Numbered from the stretch's first letter, positions 8,543-17,571 are shown. The stretch is 64,000 bases of DNA from Brevibacterium linens ATCC 9172 (GCF_900169165.1 NZ_FXYY01000016.1:25009-89008); one strand, 5' to 3'. Numbers and translations are program-made. The notes: generated by a model not told the origin, from the letters alone.

Positions 8543-8631
8543 TCATCCGATCGGATGAATGCGCCTGTCAGAAGTCCTTCGGCCGGGTCCCGGCAGCCCC
8601 GGCGACGGACACATCTCATCCTTTCGGACGA
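8543..8631. promoter_or_regulatory. Palindromic operator pair between divergent genes
   Basis: A perfect 16-bp palindrome, TCATCCGATCGGATGA, occupies 8543-8558 between the divergent CPBP gene (start 8485) and the sensor kinase gene (start 8667). A related copy, TCATCCTTTCGGACGA, lies at 8616-8631 and matches 13 of 16 bases. Two similar sites in a divergent promoter region suggest binding by a dimeric regulator, possibly the response regulator encoded at 10073-10705. The binding protein is inferred only from position. Confidence 0.45.
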
Positions 8632-8666
8632 CAGATTCCCGGCCCTCACCCCGGTAGGCTCGAAGG

Positions 8667-10076
8667 GTGACACCTCGCCCCGCCCGCCGCTCTCTCGCGC
8701 ATGCCCTGATCTGGACAGGCATCTCCGCGGTCATCGGCGTGCTCCTCCTCATCATCGTCGTCGGAATCGAGTGGCCGGACCTCGACAGTGCAGCAGCCCA
8801 GGATGACGCTCTCTTCTTCGAGTTCCTCATCCACCTCGTCTTCGGTTTCATCGCCCTCCTCTGTCTGCCATTCGTCCTCTTCTGCGACGGACGCCGAGTT
8901 CCGCGCAAGCAGCTGCGGCCGAAGGTCCTGGCCGCAGAGAAGCTGCGCGAATTCCTCACCGTCACCGGTCACGGCGGTGAGGACTTCCTTGCCGTCGACG
9001 GTTCGGTAGAGTCGCTTCAGCGCCGCACAGGTGGCTGGATTCCCATCGTTCTCGGAATCATCGGGATCTTCTGCGGGACGATCAGTGCCATGGGTGCGGC
9101 CGCCGCATCGATCATCATCGTGTCCTTGTCGGCCCGACGCAGCTGGTCGCTCGACTTCGTCGCCCTCATCGCCGCTCTGGCCGCGTTCTCTTCGACGTTC
9201 CTCCTCACTCCGCAGGCGGCGGGAGCCTTCGAGCTTCCCATCTTCGTCTTCGGCGGCGTCATCTACGCCGTGTTCGTCATCATCGGTGTCATCCGCGGAT
9301 CTCGTGAGCAGGGCTTCATCGATTCCGCCGCGCAGAACCTGCTGCGCGGACGCTCCCGGCAGGACCGTGCCATCGCCGAGGTGCGCCGCGGTATCGCCCG
9401 CGACATGCACGATTCGCTGTCCCACCACCTCTCCGTCATCGCGATGTACTCCGGTGCCCTGTCCGTGCGGGCGGACCTCGACCCCGACGAGGTCCGTGAA
9501 AGCGCCCGCCTCATCGCCGATGCGGCCCGCCGCTCCGGCGTCGAACTCCGGGAGGTGCTCACCATGCTCCGCAGCGACGATCAGGGCACGGTCATCGACC
9601 CCGACATCGACCGCCTCGTCGCGGCCAGGGGCGACACCGCCGAGCTGCGTTACCTCGAGCCGGTGACTGCCGCGGCGCTCCACCGGTGCGGGGCGCTTGA
9701 GCGCACGACGATCTACCGCTTCGTCCAGGAGGCGATCACGAACGCGGTCAAGCACGCCCCGGGCCAGACGGTGACGATCAAGGTCGGCTTCGACGAGGTC
9801 GACGGTCACCTCGTGCTCGTCGCCAGCAATCCGCACACAGGTCTGGCCCCGGCCTTCCGCGCCGGAGCGCAGCAGCTCGTCTCCGGATCCGGGTTGGGAC
9901 TGCTCGGCCTGCGGGAGAGAATGGAGGCCATGGGCGGCGATCTCACCGTGACGACCACTCCGGAGTTCACCCTCCGTGCCCGCATCCCCGTCGATGCCGA
10001 CATCGTCTCCGACGGCGACGCTCTGGGTATGACCGAATCGACCGATTCCCCCGACGAGCAGGAGACGCAGCCATGA
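8667..10076 (+). CDS. Sensor histidine kinase (HisKA_3)
   Basis: A 469-residue membrane kinase. Hydrophobic segments lie near residues 12-34, 47-68, 122-150, 160-180 and 190-210. They are followed by the phosphoacceptor motif RGIARDMHDSLSHHLSVI and HATPase_c boxes (QEAITNAVKHA, then GSGLGLLGLRERMEAMGG). The start is a GTG at 8667; upstream Shine-Dalgarno matching is weak (GAAGG). Its stop overlaps the response regulator start (ATGA). This is a complete NarL-type kinase with a membrane-embedded sensor part and no large external loop; such kinases often sense envelope stress. The ligand is unknown. Confidence 0.92.
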   Translation: MTPRPARRSLAHALIWTGISAVIGVLLLIIVVGIEWPDLDSAAAQDDALFFEFLIHLVFGFIALLCLPFVLFCDGRRVPRKQLRPKVLAAEKLREFLTVTGHGGEDFLAVDGSVESLQRRTGGWIPIVLGIIGIFCGTISAMGAAAASIIIVSLSARRSWSLDFVALIAALAAFSSTFLLTPQAAGAFELPIFVFGGVIYAVFVIIGVIRGSREQGFIDSAAQNLLRGRSRQDRAIAEVRRGIARDMHDSLSHHLSVIAMYSGALSVRADLDPDEVRESARLIADAARRSGVELREVLTMLRSDDQGTVIDPDIDRLVAARGDTAELRYLEPVTAAALHRCGALERTTIYRFVQEAITNAVKHAPGQTVTIKVGFDEVDGHLVLVASNPHTGLAPAFRAGAQQLVSGSGLGLLGLRERMEAMGGDLTVTTTPEFTLRARIPVDADIVSDGDALGMTESTDSPDEQETQP

Positions 10077-10705
10077 GCATTCGGGTTCTCATCGCCGACG
10101 ACGAATCGCTCATGCGCTCGGGCCTCAGGCTCCTCCTCGGCGCGGCGACCGATATCGACGTCATCGCCGAGGCAGTCGACGGTGTCGAAGCCATCGACCT
10201 CGCCCGCCGACTGAGTCCCGACCTCGTGCTCATGGACATCCGGATGCCCCGGCTCGACGGACTCGAAGCCGCACAGACCCTGTTGAGCGAGCCCGAACAC
10301 CCGCAAGTGCTCATGCTCACGGCCTTCGGCACCGACGATTTCATCCACCGCGCCCTGCAGTCCGGGGCGGCCGGTTACATCCTCAAGGACACCCCACCGG
10401 AAGAGCTCATCAACGCCGTTCGCGCGGCTGCCGACGGCACCCGCACCCTGTCGGCGACCGCCCTGGCCACGTTGATGTCGTCCCGTCCGGCCGCCTCGGC
10501 GCCGAGTGTGGATCCGCTGGCAAATCTGTCGACCAGGGAACGGGAGATCGCCGAGGCGGTCGCGCAGGGTATGACGAACGCGCAGGTGGCGCGGTCGCTG
10601 TTCGTCTCGACGGCGACGGTGAAGACCCACTTGGCGCGCATCTTCGACAAGCTCGAGGTGACCTCGCGGGTGCAGCTGGCGCTGCTCGTCAACGCCCGCC
10701 GCTGA
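10073..10705 (+). CDS. NarL/LuxR-family response regulator
   Basis: A 210-residue regulator paired with the kinase directly upstream. The receiver domain has ADDES, the phospho-Asp in DLVLMDIRMPRLDG and Lys in GYILKDTPPEEL. The LuxR HTH begins at LSTREREIAEAVAQGMTN and includes ATVKTHLARIFDKLEV. It ends 18 bp before a strong terminator. It is expected to be phosphorylated by the 8667-10076 kinase. One copy of the CGCCGAGGCGG motif falls inside the HTH coding region. Confidence 0.94.
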   Translation: MSIRVLIADDESLMRSGLRLLLGAATDIDVIAEAVDGVEAIDLARRLSPDLVLMDIRMPRLDGLEAAQTLLSEPEHPQVLMLTAFGTDDFIHRALQSGAAGYILKDTPPEELINAVRAAADGTRTLSATALATLMSSRPAASAPSVDPLANLSTREREIAEAVAQGMTNAQVARSLFVSTATVKTHLARIFDKLEVTSRVQLALLVNARR

Positions 10706-10722
10706 CAATTCCACTCAACAGC

Positions 10723-10760
10723 AGAGCCGCCCCTCCGCGACTGCGGAGACGGGCGGCTCT
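10723..10760 (+). terminator. Rho-independent-type hairpin after the two-component operon
   Basis: AGAGCCGCCC + CTCCGC pairs with GCGGAG + GGGCGGCTCT around a GACT loop, with a 2-base bulge. The 16-bp stem lies 18 bp after the response regulator stop. It is placed between convergent genes and may also serve the minus-strand SDR gene. Confidence 0.8.
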
Positions 10761-10830
10761 GTCGGTTGGGCGATCCTCGGCGAGGAATTCCTCGGGGAAG
10801 GAGGGCATCCTCGGTGATGGTGTCAGCCGA

Positions 10831-11592
10831 TCATTTCGGGGCCATGCGGATGGCGCCATCGAGGCGGATCGTCTCCCCGTTGAGCATCGGGTTGGCGACG
10901 ATCGATTCGACGAGCTGGGCGTACTCGGCGGGCTTGCCCAGGCGGGCCGGGTGCGGCACGGACTTGCCGAGGGATTCCTGCGCCTCGGCGGGCAGACCGG
11001 CCATCATCGGGGTCTCGAAGATGCCGGGGGCGATGGTGACGACGCGGATGAGGCTGGCGGCGAGCTCGCGGGCCATCGGCAGGGTCACCGCGGCCACGGC
11101 GCCCTTGGACGCCGAGTAGGCGATCTGGCCGATCTGGCCGTCGAAGGCCGCCACCGATGCGGTGTTGATGATGACTCCGCGCTCTTCGCCGTCCGCTTCC
11201 TGGTTCTGCATGGCTGCGGCGGCGAGGCGGCAGACGTTGACGGTGCCGACGATGTTGATGTTCAGCACCTTCTGGAATGCTTCGAGCGGCAGCGGGCCCT
11301 TGCGGGAGACGAGCTTTCCGGGGGTGGCGACACCGGCACAATTGACGACCACACGGAGGGCGCCGAGCCCGGTGGCGGTGTCGACGGCGGCCTGAACCTG
11401 TTCTTCGTTCGTCACATCGGCGGTGACGAAGTGGGCGGAGTCGCCGAGTTCGGCGGCGGCCTGCTGTCCCACCTCGGCGTTGAGGTCGACCATGACGACC
11501 TGGGCTCCGGCGGCCAGGAGGCGTTCGGTGGTGGCGCGGCCGAGACCGGAGGCTCCGCCGGTGACGAGGGCGACGGTGTTCGTGAGATCCAT
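10831..11592 (-). CDS. SDR dehydrogenase, 3-hydroxyacyl-CoA dehydrogenase type II-like
   Basis: A 253-residue classical short-chain dehydrogenase. The cofactor motif is TGGASGLG near residue 11, with Asp in VMVDLN favouring NAD(H). NCAGVA stabilises the central sheet, and the catalytic Ser and Tyr/Lys lie in INTASVAAFDGQIGQIAYSASK. The long loop between the sheet and active site (TPGKLVSRKGPLPLEAFQ) and the C-terminal NPMLNGETIRLDGAIRM are typical of the HSD10/3-hydroxyacyl-CoA dehydrogenase group, suggesting a role in fatty acid or branched-chain acyl-CoA oxidation. The ATG at 11592 is preceded by AAAGGAC. Confidence 0.87.
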   Translation of the reverse strand: MDLTNTVALVTGGASGLGRATTERLLAAGAQVVMVDLNAEVGQQAAAELGDSAHFVTADVTNEEQVQAAVDTATGLGALRVVVNCAGVATPGKLVSRKGPLPLEAFQKVLNINIVGTVNVCRLAAAAMQNQEADGEERGVIINTASVAAFDGQIGQIAYSASKGAVAAVTLPMARELAASLIRVVTIAPGIFETPMMAGLPAEAQESLGKSVPHPARLGKPAEYAQLVESIVANPMLNGETIRLDGAIRMAPK

Positions 11593-11736
11593 GAGTGTCC
11601 TTTGCATCGCAGAGTGAACGATTGATCACTGCGACTCTAACGCAGATGTGGGGACGGTCACTGTGCGCGGTCGGGTAGGGCCGCCTCGGCGAGGGATTGC
11701 TTTGAGGACGGCGACGGTCGACGCGGGGACGACAAA

Positions 11737-11762
11737 GCCCGCCGGTCGGGCGATCGGCGGGC
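11737..11762 (-). terminator. Hairpin after the FMN reductase gene
   Basis: GCCCGCCG at 11737-11744 pairs with CGGCGGGC at 11755-11762 around a 10-base loop. It lies 28 bp downstream of the minus-strand reductase stop codon. A copy of the dispersed CCGCCTCGGCG motif is nearby at 11681-11691 in the same 200-bp gap. Confidence 0.6.
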
Positions 11763-11790
11763 CTGACTCAGCTCAGCTGCGCGGGCGGGC

Positions 11791-12369
11791 TCAGGCGGCC
11801 TGCTCCTCGGCGCCGGCTTCGCGCACGGACTTCAGTGCCTCACCCCAGGCGACGATGTCGTCGACCATGGAGGCGAACGGGGCGGCCGAGACCTCGGTCG
11901 GGGCGAACGTGCCGTCGGCGACGTCGGTGAAGATCGAGAACGACGCCTGGTCGCGGACGACGGCGAGCTTGTAGTTCGCGAGGATGTGGCGCAGGTGCTC
12001 AGCGGCGCGCACTCCCTTGTCGGCGCCGTAGTTAACGATGCCAGCGACCTTGTGGTTGAACTCGGTGGCGACGAAGTCGAGGGCGTTCTTCAGCGAGCCG
12101 GAGATCGAGTGGTTGTACTCAGGGGTGACGAAGATGAAGGCGTCGAACTCTTCGAGCTTCGCGCCCCAGGCCTTCGTGTGGTCGTTGGCGTACATCTTCG
12201 CACCGGCGGGGATCACCTCGTCGAGGAGGGGCAGGTCGAAGCTGCCGAAGTCGACGACCTCGGCTCGGACGTCATCATTGGAAGCCAGCTGCTGCTCGAC
12301 CCAGCTCACGATCTGCGGGTTGAGCGCCTGCGGGCGGGAAGTTCCGGGAATGATGGCAATGTTGAGCAT
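11791..12369 (-). CDS. NADPH-dependent FMN reductase-family flavoprotein
   Basis: A 192-residue flavodoxin-like protein. The FMN phosphate loop is PGTSRPQALNPQ near the N-terminus, and the isoalloxazine loop is VTPEYNHSISGSLKNALDF, the hallmark of the FMN_red family (chromate, azo and quinone reductases). It is soluble and cytosolic. ATG at 12369 is chosen over an in-frame TTG four codons earlier because GAGGAC precedes it. The physiological role is usually quinone or redox-stress reduction. The gene is divergent from the TetR gene at 12766, which may control it. Confidence 0.86.
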   Translation of the reverse strand: MLNIAIIPGTSRPQALNPQIVSWVEQQLASNDDVRAEVVDFGSFDLPLLDEVIPAGAKMYANDHTKAWGAKLEEFDAFIFVTPEYNHSISGSLKNALDFVATEFNHKVAGIVNYGADKGVRAAEHLRHILANYKLAVVRDQASFSIFTDVADGTFAPTEVSAAPFASMVDDIVAWGEALKSVREAGAEEQAA

Positions 12370-12765
12370 ATGCGTCCTCAAATCGTTGAGCGGTGCCCAC
12401 CGGCCGGGCGGCCATGGCGGTCGAGTTCACGGGCCGAGCCTGCGACCTCGGCGAACCGAGTCGGCTGCAACTCCACCGTGGCCAACATTGTTGAACACTC
12501 AATCATTCCCGGACAGAGAGTGACGCTGGTCACCGGTTGAGGCTGGGTCAGGTCACTGACCAGGCACTGCTCGATCACTGTTCCGGTGACGGAGCCATAC
12601 GAAGTCCGCGACCCGTCGCAACGGACGCCGAACACGGTGATACCGTAATTCCCCGCGAAATCAGGCCCGCAGAGACCACCGGTCGTGTATGGTCGTTGGG
12701 CAAGTGAAAGACTGTTCGTTAAAAAGTCGGCTTCGACCAAAAACTAGGCAAGGAGTCCGGTCATC
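12370..12765. promoter_or_regulatory. Divergent promoter region between FMN reductase and TetR genes
   Basis: This is a 396-bp gap with no credible gene. It holds a short palindrome, TTGAACACTCAA at 12491-12502, and a TTCGTTAAAAAG stretch near 12716-12727, close to the TetR gene start. Either could be an operator for the adjacent regulator, which is the usual arrangement for TetR genes and divergent targets. No promoter boxes are certain. Confidence 0.35.
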
Positions 12766-13425
12766 GTGCGCTCAACCAACGGCCGCAACAATATTCTCCG
12801 CTCGGCCCGGGACACCTTCGCGGACAAAGGATTCGACGGCGCGTCCATCCGCGACATCGCGCAGACAGCAGGCCTGAGCCTCTCTGCGCTCTACTACTAC
12901 TTCCCGTCCAAACAGGAAGCGCTCTACGAACTCGTCCACACAGCGTATACCTGGTACGTCGAACACTGCCGGGCGGTCATCAGTGACGTCGATGACGATC
13001 CTGTCGACCAGCTGGCCGTGGCGGTGCGCTACCTCGCCCGCTACCGGATGGAGAACGTCTCGGTCTCCACCGTGCTGCTGCGCGACACCGAACGGCTCAC
13101 CGGCGACAACGCCGTCCGCGTCAAGGGACTCCAGCGGGAGGCTCGCGAGATCATGGGCGATATCGTCCAGCCAGGCATGGACTCGGGTCAGTTCCACGTC
13201 AGCAGTGCGGCTCTGGCCACTCGCGCCATCCACTCGATCTGCAACTCGCTCTCGCTGTGGTACCGGCCGACGGGTGACCTGACGCCTGACATGATCGAGC
13301 GCGACTTCACTCAGTACTCGATGCGCATCCTCGGAATCGACCCCGACGAGGCCGAACTCGACCGCCTGCTGGCCCTGCCGGTCAACCAGGCCGGAATGCT
13401 CGACTTCATCGCCGACACCAACTGA
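12766..13425 (+). CDS. TetR-family transcriptional regulator
   Basis: A 219-residue repressor-like protein. The N-terminal HTH is typical: ILRSARDTFADKGFDGASIRDIA, then AGLSLSALYYYFPSKQEALYE. The C-terminal ligand domain (about 60-219) contains a conserved Arg-rich start and resembles TetR_C regulators of acyl-CoA metabolism (KstR/FadR-like), but the ligand is not readable. The start is GTG at 12766, with AAGGAG 9-10 bases upstream. It is divergent from the FMN reductase gene. Its stop codon lies 4 bp before a perfect 62-bp palindrome that probably terminates transcription. Confidence 0.9.
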   Translation: MRSTNGRNNILRSARDTFADKGFDGASIRDIAQTAGLSLSALYYYFPSKQEALYELVHTAYTWYVEHCRAVISDVDDDPVDQLAVAVRYLARYRMENVSVSTVLLRDTERLTGDNAVRVKGLQREAREIMGDIVQPGMDSGQFHVSSAALATRAIHSICNSLSLWYRPTGDLTPDMIERDFTQYSMRILGIDPDEAELDRLLALPVNQAGMLDFIADTN

Positions 13426-13429
13426 CCCC

Positions 13430-13491
13430 TTACTACCTGACGGCGGCGCAGCAACCTCGCGCGAGGTTGCTGCGCCGCCGTCAGGTAGTAA
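13430..13491. terminator. 62-bp perfect palindrome between convergent genes
   Basis: The two 31-base arms are fully complementary with no spacer; the centre lies between 13460 and 13461 (CTCGCGCGAG). The left end starts TTACTACCTGACGG and the right end closes with CCGTCAGGTAGTAA. It begins 4 bp after the TetR stop and ends immediately next to the stop codon of the Dpp ATPase gene. As RNA it would make a very stable hairpin from either direction, so I read it as a bidirectional terminator. A perfect 31-bp stem is longer than usual, so it may also be a repeat family or an insertion scar. Confidence 0.75.
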
Positions 13492-15318
13492 TTAGGGAGT
13501 GGTGCGGAGGGTTCTTGCCAGTTCGCGGCGTTCCGCCTGCTCGGCCGGGTCCGGGACCGGCAGGGAGGCGATGAGGCGCTTCGTGTAGTCGTTGTCCGGT
13601 GACCCGAGCACCTGCTCGCCCGTGCCCTCTTCGACCAGCTCGCCGTGGAAGAGCACCCCGATGCGGTCGGAGAGCATGTCGACAACGGCGAGGTCGTGGC
13701 TGATGAACAGCGCCGCGAAGTCGAAGCGGTTCTGCAGCTCGACGAAGAGCTCGAGCACCTTCGCCTGCACGGACACGTCGAGCGCGGAGGTCGGTTCATC
13801 GGCGATGAGCAGCTCCGGATCGAGCGCCAGACCGCGCGCCAGCGACGCCCTCTGCCGCTGGCCGCCGGAGAGCTCATGCGGATATCGTGCCGCATACGCC
13901 TTCGGCAGCTGCACGGAGTCGAGGAGTTCGAGCACTCGCTGCGACCGGTCGGACGGACTCATCTCCCGCCGGTGGATCGCGAACGGTTCGGCGATGCACT
14001 CCCCGATCGACAGATGGGGGTTGAATGAGGCCGCCGGGTCCTGGAACACGAATCCGATCCGTCGCCGGATCTTCGAGAACTCACGCTCCTTGAACCCGAC
14101 CATCTCGTGCCCGAGCACTTCGAGACTGCCGCCGCTGGCCCTGGTCAGGCCCGCGATCGCGCGTCCGATCGTGGTCTTGCCCGATCCCGATTCACCGACG
14201 AGTCCGTAGACCTCGCCGGCCTTGATGTCGAAGCTGACCTTCTTCACGGCGTGGAAATCCGACTTGCCGAACCCTCCTGGGTAGACGATGTCGAGCCCGC
14301 GCGCGGTCACGATCGATTCGCGCGCGTCCCTTTTCTTCGCCGAGGCGGTCCCCGCCGAGGTCTCCCTCGCTGAGTCGGTACGTGGCGAGTCTGTGCCGGC
14401 CGCCTCGGGGTCCGTCGTCGACGGATCCCCCGTGGCCGCACCGGTCTGTGCTCCCGCCTCGGCGGCGGCCGCCTTGCGACTGCCGGCCACGGTCGACCCG
14501 ATCCGCGGCACAGCGGCGAGCAGTTCGCGAGTGTACTGCTCCTGCGGATCGTTGAAGAGCTGTTCGACCGACGAGACCTCGACGAGGTCTCCGCGCAGCA
14601 TCACGGCCACCCGATCGGCGAGGTCGGCGACGACGCCCATGTTATGGGTGATGAGCACGATGGCAGTGCCCGTCTCGTCGCGCAGTTCGCGCAGCAGGTC
14701 GAGGATCTCCGCCTGCACGGTGACGTCGAGGGCGGTGGTCGGTTCGTCGGCGACGATGAGCTTCGCCCCCAGGGCCAACGCCATCGCGATGACGATGCGC
14801 TGCTTCTGCCCGCCGGAGAACTGGTGCGGGTAGTAGTCGAAACGGCTTTCGGCATCGGGAATTCCGACCCGCTGCATCGCCCTGACGACGCGCGCCTTGA
14901 GGTCGGCCCTGCTCGCCTTCCGATCATGCGCGCGCAGACCTTCGGCGATCTGCCACCCGACCGTGTAGACGGGATTGAGCGCGGTCGACGGCTCCTGGAA
15001 GACCATCGCCACATCCCGGCCGCGCATGGCTCGCAGCTCATCTGCGGAAACGCTGAGCACGTTCGCACCCGAGATGACGACAGCACCAGAGCGCTCCGCC
15101 GTCTCGGGCAGCAGGCCGAGGATGGACCGGGCGGTCACGGTCTTGCCCGACCCCGACTCGCCCACGATCGCCAGCACCTCACCGGGCGAGACGGACAGCG
15201 ACACGTCCTTGACGGCGTGAACGTCGCCGCCGTCGGTGGAGAAGGTGACGTCGAGACCGTCGACGTCGAGGATGCTGCCCGTCGCCGAGGCGGTCTGCTC
15301 GTGTTTCTGCTTGCTCAT
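13492..15318 (-). CDS. Fused DppD-DppF dipeptide ABC transporter ATPase
   Basis: A 608-residue protein with two ABC ATPase domains joined by an Ala/Thr/Ser-rich linker (about 280-330). Domain 1 has Walker A GESGSGKT at residues 53-60, signature FSGGQKQR and Walker B LIVADEPTTALD. Domain 2 repeats GESGSGKT, LSGGQRQR and LLIADEPTSALD. Both carry the OppD/F-type C-terminal extension. It powers uptake of short peptides or similar solutes through the permeases encoded just upstream. The start ATG overlaps the DppC-like stop (4 bp). Two CGCCGAGGCGG copies fall in non-catalytic parts, at the extreme N-terminus and in the linker. Confidence 0.94.
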   Translation of the reverse strand: MSKQKHEQTASATGSILDVDGLDVTFSTDGGDVHAVKDVSLSVSPGEVLAIVGESGSGKTVTARSILGLLPETAERSGAVVISGANVLSVSADELRAMRGRDVAMVFQEPSTALNPVYTVGWQIAEGLRAHDRKASRADLKARVVRAMQRVGIPDAESRFDYYPHQFSGGQKQRIVIAMALALGAKLIVADEPTTALDVTVQAEILDLLRELRDETGTAIVLITHNMGVVADLADRVAVMLRGDLVEVSSVEQLFNDPQEQYTRELLAAVPRIGSTVAGSRKAAAAEAGAQTGAATGDPSTTDPEAAGTDSPRTDSARETSAGTASAKKRDARESIVTARGLDIVYPGGFGKSDFHAVKKVSFDIKAGEVYGLVGESGSGKTTIGRAIAGLTRASGGSLEVLGHEMVGFKEREFSKIRRRIGFVFQDPAASFNPHLSIGECIAEPFAIHRREMSPSDRSQRVLELLDSVQLPKAYAARYPHELSGGQRQRASLARGLALDPELLIADEPTSALDVSVQAKVLELFVELQNRFDFAALFISHDLAVVDMLSDRIGVLFHGELVEEGTGEQVLGSPDNDYTKRLIASLPVPDPAEQAERRELARTLRTTP

Positions 15319-16376
15319 GCCGTGACCTCCGCGGGCTTGACGTTCTTGACCTTGGCTTTGCGTCGTACGCGCAGACGCGGGTCGTTGAGGTCGTTCATCG
15401 ACTCACCGACCAGGGTGATTCCCAGCACCGTGAGCACGATGGCCAGGCCTGGGAACACCGCCGTCCACCACACACCGGAGGTGACGTCCGGCAGCGCCTT
15501 GTTGAGGTCGTATCCCCATTCCGACGCCGAGGTGGGTTCGATTCCGAAGCCCAGAAACCCGAGCCCGGCGAGAGTGAGAATCGCCTCGGAGGCGTTGAGT
15601 GTGAAGATCAACGGCAGGGTGCGGGTGGCGTTGCGGAAGATGTGCTTGGAGATGATGCGCGCCTTCGAGGCACCGAGCACGATCGCCGATTCGACGAAGG
15701 GTTCGGCCTTCAGCCGCAGGGTCTCGGCCCGCACCACGCGGAAGTACTGCGGAATGAAGACGACCGTGATCGAGAACGCGGCCGCCGCGATTCCGCCCCA
15801 GGCACTCGATTGTCCGCCGGAGATGGCGATCGACATGACCAGTGCCAGCAGCAGGGTCGGGAATGCGTAGACGGCATCGGCGATGACGACGAGGATGCGG
15901 TCGAGCCAGCCGCCGATGTAGCCGGAGATGAGTCCGAGGATGACACCGGCGAACAGGGACATGACCACGGCCACGACGATGACGGCGACTGCGGTCTGCG
16001 CGCCCCAGACGACACGGGAGAAGACGTCGTAGCCGCCGACCGTGGTGCCCCAGATATGGGTGCCGCCGGGGGGCAGCTTCGACCCGAAGTTGCCTTCGGA
16101 GGTGCCCAGCTGGTTGAAGCCGTAGGGGGCGATGAGAGGAGCGAAGATCGCGCAGATGATGACGATTCCGCTGAGGATGAGTCCGGTGATGAGCATTCCG
16201 CGCTGCAGGCCGACGGACTGGCGCAGATGGGAGACGATCGGCAGGCGGGAGAACCAGGATTTCTTGGCTCTCTCGTCGAACGCCACTGCCGGTGCTCCGG
16301 AGCCGGGAGCCGCCTCGGCGAAAGTCTGGGTCGGCTCATCCGGGCCTGGGTTCTGCGAGTTGTCTGGAGTGGACAT
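15315..16376 (-). CDS. DppC-like ABC permease
   Basis: A 353-residue inner permease of the peptide/nickel family. A 60-residue Pro/Ala-rich cytoplasmic N-terminus precedes an OppC N-terminal helix (MLITGLILSGIVIICAIFAPL) and the BPD_transp_1 domain with five more helices. The EAA-loop motif (EPFVESAIVLGASKARIISKH) contacts the ATPase. The ATG at 16376 is used because upstream sequence is Arg/His-rich shadow. The ATG shares one base with the DppB-like stop. One CCGCCTCGGCG copy is in the variable N-terminus. Confidence 0.92.
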   Translation of the reverse strand: MSTPDNSQNPGPDEPTQTFAEAAPGSGAPAVAFDERAKKSWFSRLPIVSHLRQSVGLQRGMLITGLILSGIVIICAIFAPLIAPYGFNQLGTSEGNFGSKLPPGGTHIWGTTVGGYDVFSRVVWGAQTAVAVIVVAVVMSLFAGVILGLISGYIGGWLDRILVVIADAVYAFPTLLLALVMSIAISGGQSSAWGGIAAAAFSITVVFIPQYFRVVRAETLRLKAEPFVESAIVLGASKARIISKHIFRNATRTLPLIFTLNASEAILTLAGLGFLGFGIEPTSASEWGYDLNKALPDVTSGVWWTAVFPGLAIVLTVLGITLVGESMNDLNDPRLRVRRKAKVKNVKPAEVTA

Positions 16377-17467
16377 CAGTACCTCACTCTCGGGTCGATG
16401 AATGCGGCGATGACGTCGACGAGGAAGTTCGTGACCGCGACGATGACGGCGAGGAACACGACGATTCCCTGGACGGCCACGAAGTCGCGGGCGGTGAGGT
16501 ACTCGGCGAGTTTGAAGCCGAGCCCCTTCCATTCGAACGTCGTCTCGGTGAGCACGGCTCCGGCGAGCATGAGCGCGATCTGCATGCCCATGACCGTGAT
16601 GATCGGGATCAGCGCCGGGCGGTAGGCGTGCTTGGTGACCAGGCGGTATTCGGAGATTCCGCGGGAGCGGCCGGAGTCGATGTACTGCTGTTCGAGCGTG
16701 CCGATGAGGTTCGTGCGCACGAGCCTGAGGAACACTCCTGCGGTGAGCACGCCGAGGGCGATCGCCGGCAGCACCGCATGGGCGAGCACGTCGGCCACGA
16801 CGGAGAAGTTGCCGATGCGCAGGGCGTCGATGAGATAGAAGTGCGTGGGCCCGACGACACCGGACATGATGTATTCGGTCTCCGTGGTGCCACGGCCGGC
16901 GACGGGCAGGATCGGCAGGAAGACGCCGAAGATGAGTTTGAGGATCATGCCGGCGAAGAACACCGGGGTCGCGTAGCCGAGGATCGCGAGCACGCGCAGC
17001 GCGGCGTCGGGGGCCTTATCGCGGTGGTAGGCGGCGAGCATGCCCAGCGGGATGCCGAGGATGAACGCGACGATGAGCGCGTAGAAGACGAGTTCGACGG
17101 TCGCTGCCCCGTAGTTGAGCAGGATCGACGACACCGGCTGCCCGTCGGAGACCGCGGTGCCGAAGTCGCCTTTGAACAGGTTGCCCAGGTATTCGAAGTA
17201 CTGGACGAGGATGGGCCGGTCGTAGCCGGCGGCGTGGACGCGCTCGGCCAGCTGCGCCTTCGTCAGGCGTCCGCCCAGCGCTGCGGTGATCGGGTCACCG
17301 GTGATGCGCATGAGGAAGAACACCAAAGTGGTGAGAATGAAGATCGTGGGAATGATGAGGAGGAAGCGGATGAGGACGTAACGTCCCAGTCCGCCCCCAG
17401 CGGGCTTTTTGACCGCGACCGAAGTCTCGGCGGCCTCAGCCCCTGGTTCGCTGATGGCAGCAGACAT
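16376..17467 (-). CDS. DppB-like ABC permease
   Basis: A 363-residue permease. After a 25-residue polar N-terminus comes the typical DppB start (GRYVLIRFLLIIPTIFILTT, then VFFLMRITGDP). The BPD_transp_1 region has about six helices, with the EAA-like loop containing DSGRSRGISEYRLVTKHAYR. The ATG at 17467 has AGAAGGA upstream. It pairs with the DppC-like permease to form the membrane channel. It is separated from the binding-protein gene by 153 bp that contain a 13-bp hairpin. Confidence 0.92.
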   Translation of the reverse strand: MSAAISEPGAEAAETSVAVKKPAGGGLGRYVLIRFLLIIPTIFILTTLVFFLMRITGDPITAALGGRLTKAQLAERVHAAGYDRPILVQYFEYLGNLFKGDFGTAVSDGQPVSSILLNYGAATVELVFYALIVAFILGIPLGMLAAYHRDKAPDAALRVLAILGYATPVFFAGMILKLIFGVFLPILPVAGRGTTETEYIMSGVVGPTHFYLIDALRIGNFSVVADVLAHAVLPAIALGVLTAGVFLRLVRTNLIGTLEQQYIDSGRSRGISEYRLVTKHAYRPALIPIITVMGMQIALMLAGAVLTETTFEWKGLGFKLAEYLTARDFVAVQGIVVFLAVIVAVTNFLVDVIAAFIDPRVRY

Positions 17468-17571
17468 GTGTTCCTTCTGGGATGTGTTTCGATGCGCTCG
17501 CGGCTGAGGGACGCACAACGGCCACCTCGGTGCGGGTCACCGCGGGTGTACGGAGCTGACCGCGAACGCGC

